A stretch of DNA of 64,000 bases from positions 16,418,609 to 16,482,608 of the forward strand of contig CM039508.1 in assembly GCA_022432975.1 (NCBI GenBank). The letters run 5' to 3'. Under the pieces are notes generated by a model, which saw only the letters and a program-made list of their open reading frames with translations, did no database searches and was not told the origin of the DNA. The stretch comes from Begonia masoniana. Lineage: Eukaryota; Streptophyta; Magnoliopsida; Cucurbitales; Begoniaceae. This document shows positions 61,113 through 64,000 of the stretch, piece by piece. Made by a program: the position numbers and the translations under genes. Each line of letters opens with the position of its first letter. The first letter of the stretch is position 1.

Positions 61113-63311
61113 CTAGGTAGAATCCTTTTGTTGCGCCTCTTTGATCCTGTTCAAAATAGTTGGTCGGATAGATAAATCAGCCAGTAAAGCTGACAGTTTG
61201 GGAACTATTTCCAATTCGAACCTCTGAACTTCCTTTATCAAAGGTATAGACATGGTTGATATCGTGGGTTGCATTGTCGTTGACATTCTGCTTAAAGCAT
61301 CGGCCACAGCATTAGCCTTGCCTGGGTGATACTTAATCTCGAAGTCATAGTCTTTAACAAATTCTAACCAACGTCTCTGTCTCATGTTTAATTCCTTTTG
61401 AGTAAAGAGGTACTTCAGGCTTTTATGGTCGGAAAATACTTCACACTGTTGTCCATACAGATAATGTCTCCAAATCTTTAATGCAAAAAGAACTGCGGCT
61501 AATTCCAAATCGTGAGTGGGGTAGTTCTGTTCATAATTCTTTAACTGCCTGGAAGCATAAGCTACAACCTTGCCGTCTTGCATCAAGACACACCCCAATC
61601 CAACTTTGGATGCATCACAATAAACACTAAACTTTCCTCCTTCAGTTGGGAGAGTTAAAAGCGGGGCTGTCGTCAACTTCAGCTTAAGCGTCTGGAAGCC
61701 ATCTTCACAAGCTTCGGTCCAAGAGTACTTGGCGTCCTTTTTTGTCAAACTAGTTAAGGGCTTAGCTATCATAGAAAATCCTTTAATAAACTTCCTATAA
61801 TAGCCTGCCAAACCAAGAAAACTACAGACTTCACTAACATTCCTCGGCTGTGGCCAGTCCTTAACAGCCTGAATCTTGGTTGTATCTACTGATATACCTT
61901 CAGCAGAAATGACATGGCCTAAAAAGTTAACCTTATCCAACCATAACTCACATTTGGATAACTTGACATAAAGTTGTTGCTGCCTCCGGGTTGCCAAAGC
62001 TATTCTTAAGTGTTCAGCATGGTCAGCTTCTGTCCGTGAGTATATAAGAATATCATCTATGAATATAATCACAAACTTATCCAAATATTCACGAAACACT
62101 CTGTTCATCAAATCCATAAAAGCTGCAGGTGCATTGGTTAACCCAAACGACATCACAAGGAATTCATAATGTCCATAACGGGTCCTAAAAGCTGTCTTAG
62201 GTACATCTTCCTTCTTAACCTTCAGTTGGTAGTACTCCGAACGCAAGTCAATCTTTGAAAGCACCTTAGCTCCTTGCAATTGGTCAAACAAGTCGTCAAT
62301 TCGGGGCAAGAGATATTTATTCTTAATTGTCAACTTGTTCAGTTCTCGGTAATCTATGCACATCCTTAGGGAACCATCTTTCTTCTTAACGAATAACACA
62401 GGTTCACCCCAGGGAGAACTACTAGAGCGTATGAATCCCTTGTCTACTAGTTCCTGTAGTTGGACTTTTAACTCCTTTAGTTCAACAGGTGCCATGCGAT
62501 AAGGATTCCTAGATACGGGTAATGCCTTGGGATATGTATCAATTACAAATTCTATTTCTCTATCAGGTGGTAATCCTGGCAAATCATCCAAAAATGCTTC
62601 AGGGAAATCTCGAACTATAGGAATATCTTGTAATTCTATCTTGTTCCTCACCCGAGTATCCATTACACTAGCTAGGTAACTTTCACAGCCATCATTCAAT
62701 ATCCGTTGAGTCTCTAGCGAGGAAATAATCGGTATCTTACTTATTTTTGGTATAGTTTGGAAGGTATACCGATCTCCATTAGGGGGTCGAAACTCGACTA
62801 ATCCAGACCTACAACTTATCGTGGCATAATGTCTGGATAACCAATCTATTTCTAATATAACTTCATATCCCTTCATGTCAACTACAATCAGTTCTACATA
62901 TAACTTATTATCTCCTAAGAACACAATATCGCCTTTCAAAATCTGCTCAGAATACAAGGACTTTCCTGATGGTAACATCACACTATATGGCCTATCAGCT
63001 GGTAAGTATTTTAACTTATGCTTACACGCAAATAAGGTTGCAATAAATGAGTGTGTGGCTCCCGTGTCTATAAGTGTATAAGCAGAAATACCATAGATCA
63101 TAATTGTACCTGTTATGACCGTATGCTGCATGGTATCTTCATCTTCCATCATAGCAAAGACTCGGGGCATTACTCTTGCTCGGTTTGGATCAGGTGGCAT
63201 GGGGCAGTCTCTGACTATATGTCCAACTTTATCACACCTGAAGCATCGGCCAGAATGCAACTTGCATTCGCCATGGTGGTTCTTCTGGCAGTTGGAGCAT
63301 AGAGGGGCCAA
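61113..63311 (-). CDS. pol: E4 zinc knuckle, protease, reverse transcriptase and RNase H
   Basis: A 732-residue open stretch. Residues 5-16 and 23-36 hold cysteine pairs with the CCHC knuckle [14 protein letters not shown] that ends Gag. Protease has D82-T-G-A ([12 protein letters not shown]). Reverse transcriptase spans about 245-430 with D355 ([11 protein letters not shown]) and the FIDD pair D419/D420; the usual G-Y/H after IDLRS is E-Y-Y here. RNase H carries D566 (YCDAS), E603, D628 (VFSDHKSL) and D671. All main catalytic residues are present. The stretch ends at a TAG after EAQQKDST, beyond which the integrase goes on in frame. No start codon is expected, since this is inside Gag-Pol. 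Confidence 0.94.
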   Translation of the reverse strand: MAPLCSNCQKNHHGECKLHSGRCFRCDKVGHIVRDCPMPPDPNRARVMPRVFAMMEDEDTMQHTVITGTIMIYGISAYTLIDTGATHSFIATLFACKHKLKYLPADRPYSVMLPSGKSLYSEQILKGDIVFLGDNKLYVELIVVDMKGYEVILEIDWLSRHYATISCRSGLVEFRPPNGDRYTFQTIPKISKIPIISSLETQRILNDGCESYLASVMDTRVRNKIELQDIPIVRDFPEAFLDDLPGLPPDREIEFVIDTYPKALPVSRNPYRMAPVELKELKVQLQELVDKGFIRSSSSPWGEPVLFVKKKDGSLRMCIDYRELNKLTIKNKYLLPRIDDLFDQLQGAKVLSKIDLRSEYYQLKVKKEDVPKTAFRTRYGHYEFLVMSFGLTNAPAAFMDLMNRVFREYLDKFVIIFIDDILIYSRTEADHAEHLRIALATRRQQQLYVKLSKCELWLDKVNFLGHVISAEGISVDTTKIQAVKDWPQPRNVSEVCSFLGLAGYYRKFIKGFSMIAKPLTSLTKKDAKYSWTEACEDGFQTLKLKLTTAPLLTLPTEGGKFSVYCDASKVGLGCVLMQDGKVVAYASRQLKNYEQNYPTHDLELAAVLFALKIWRHYLYGQQCEVFSDHKSLKYLFTQKELNMRQRRWLEFVKDYDFEIKYHPGKANAVADALSRMSTTMQPTISTMSIPLIKEVQRFELEIVPKLSALLADLSIRPTILNRIKEAQQKDST

Positions 63312-64000
63312 TGGTCATTTTCCCTTCCCTTGGTCTTCATTTGGATTGAAGGGTCTCTTTATACCTTGCTGTTGTTGTTGTGGTCCCCTGTTCTGTTGCG
63401 GCTGCCATCCTTTGTTCTGACGTGGTGGCGGCTGATTTCCTTCGTGAATTTCCTTGGCTGCTCATGCTGTGCATATGCTGTCATTTCAGCCTCTTCCAGC
63501 TCCAAGGCCTTAGCCGTCACTTCACCATAAGGTACATTGTGTATTCCAGCAGTCTTTACTTTCATGTAAAAACTCGGCTTCAGTCCTTGAACAAATTGGT
63601 AAGTCCTTTCCTCATCATCCTCAACCAATCGGGGAGCAAACCGTGATAAAGCATCAAATTTGCATATGTAATCCGTCACAGAGCCAGTTTGTCGCAGATT
63701 CATGAACTCCTTCTTCTTGTTGGCCCGGACAGTCCTATTGAAGTACTTGTCAAAGAAAGTAGTCTTAAACATTTCCCAGGTCATAGCTCCTGCATTAGCG
63801 GTGTTCTGGATTGAATCCCACCAATGCCTTGTACTCAATTCCAAATGAAAGACAGCATATGTGACCTTATCTCCTTCGTCAACCTTTGCATACTTAAACA
63901 TGTCCTCCATCTTTCGAACCCATTCCTCAGCATAAATAAGATCTGAAACATGTCCATTAAATACCGGGGGTCGAAGCCAGTGGAAACGCTCACCCCCATG
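63312..64000 (-). pseudogene. gag: E4 gag, central and C-terminal part (frameshifted; continues past window)
   Basis: Open from the window edge (GGERFHWLRPPVFNGH) through a retrotransposon gag domain: EEWVRKMEDMFKYAKV, YAVFHLELSTRHWWDSIQ, MTWEMFKTTFFDKYF, KKKEFMNLRQTGSVTDYICK, FDALSRFAPRLV and KALELEEAEMTAYAQHE. Near 63430 the Gln/Pro-rich tail expected before the zinc knuckle (PPPRQNKGWQPQQNRGPQQQ) is in another frame, so one indel is present. A TGA at 63315-63317 then separates this tail from the knuckle. Gag would assemble particles and bind RNA; this copy would give a truncated product. Confidence 0.88.

Larger units (their letters stand above)
57173..64000 (-). mobile_element. E4: near-intact chromovirus (Tekay/Del-like), partial in window
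   Basis: On the minus strand, right to left: gag, zinc knuckle, protease, RT, RNase H, integrase, chromodomain, polypurine tract, 3' LTR. The 5' LTR and gag N-terminus are beyond 64000. The chromodomain and domain order place it in the chromovirus branch of Ty3/gypsy. The left flank CCACC (57168-57172) should reappear right of the 5' LTR. Lesions seen: a gag frameshift, TGA at 63315-63317 and TAG at 61113-61115. Confidence 0.93.

Overview
This window is plant (flowering-plant) heterochromatin made almost entirely of transposable elements. I see no host protein-coding gene, rRNA gene, functional tRNA gene or CRISPR array. The evidence is Athila-type gag/protease remnants with a tRNA-Asp primer-binding site, Tekay/Del-like chromoviruses (tRNA-Met primer site TGGTATCAGAGC, integrase with a C-terminal chromodomain), Cassandra-type TRIM LTRs carrying an antisense 5S rRNA segment, and tRNA-like pol III units. 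Species cannot be named from the sequence.

Layout. Positions 1-51247 are one decayed Athila element cut apart by insertions. Its own sequence survives at 1-1316, 4804-5564, 13281-14064, 25208-26172, 29715-30240 and 49660-51247, only about 6 kb. Into it went: a solo LTR (S1, 1317-4803); a solo LTR (A1, 5565-13280) that itself holds two solo LTRs (S2 minus, 5825-8775; S3 plus, 8949-11242); a gag-only chromovirus derivative (E2, 14065-25207) with solo LTRs S4 (15775-18246) in its 5' LTR and S5 (21185-23422) in its interior; a reversed solo LTR (S6, 26173-29714); and a large non-coding LTR element (E3, 31116-49659, possibly from 30241) whose right side carries an extra LTR and solo LTR S7 (43808-48977). 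Most insertions have TGTAAC...GTTACA-like ends and exact 5-bp target duplications, which I read directly: ACTTC, AAATC, GCTTA, CCATA, TAACC, AAGGA, AAATG, GTTGA.

The right side (51248-56531) has Cassandra LTRs, an Athila-like LTR in minus orientation, and a 1.7-kb composite of palindromic tRNA-like elements (52648-54335) bounded by the 5-bp repeat AAATA. From 57173 to the window edge lies the best-preserved element (E4, minus strand): 3' LTR, integrase-chromodomain, PR-RT-RNase H and partial gag, with only three visible lesions.

Very long simple arrays sit inside the LTRs: about 24 and about 58 copies of a 54-bp unit with a TGACGTCA bZIP site, about 48 copies of a 21-bp unit, about 301 copies of GTGGTGTT, two AAT arrays and a 1001-base poly(A). 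Long open frames in these arrays are not genes.

The most interesting pattern is shared by all the chromovirus-type LTRs. Each looks like a spliced leader: a TATA box about 140-165 bp from the LTR start, then two candidate introns. The second intron has complementary ends (CCTACACCATAGAAC near the donor, GTTCTATGGTGTAGG at the acceptor). The two arms change together between LTR families, as a conserved RNA stem would.
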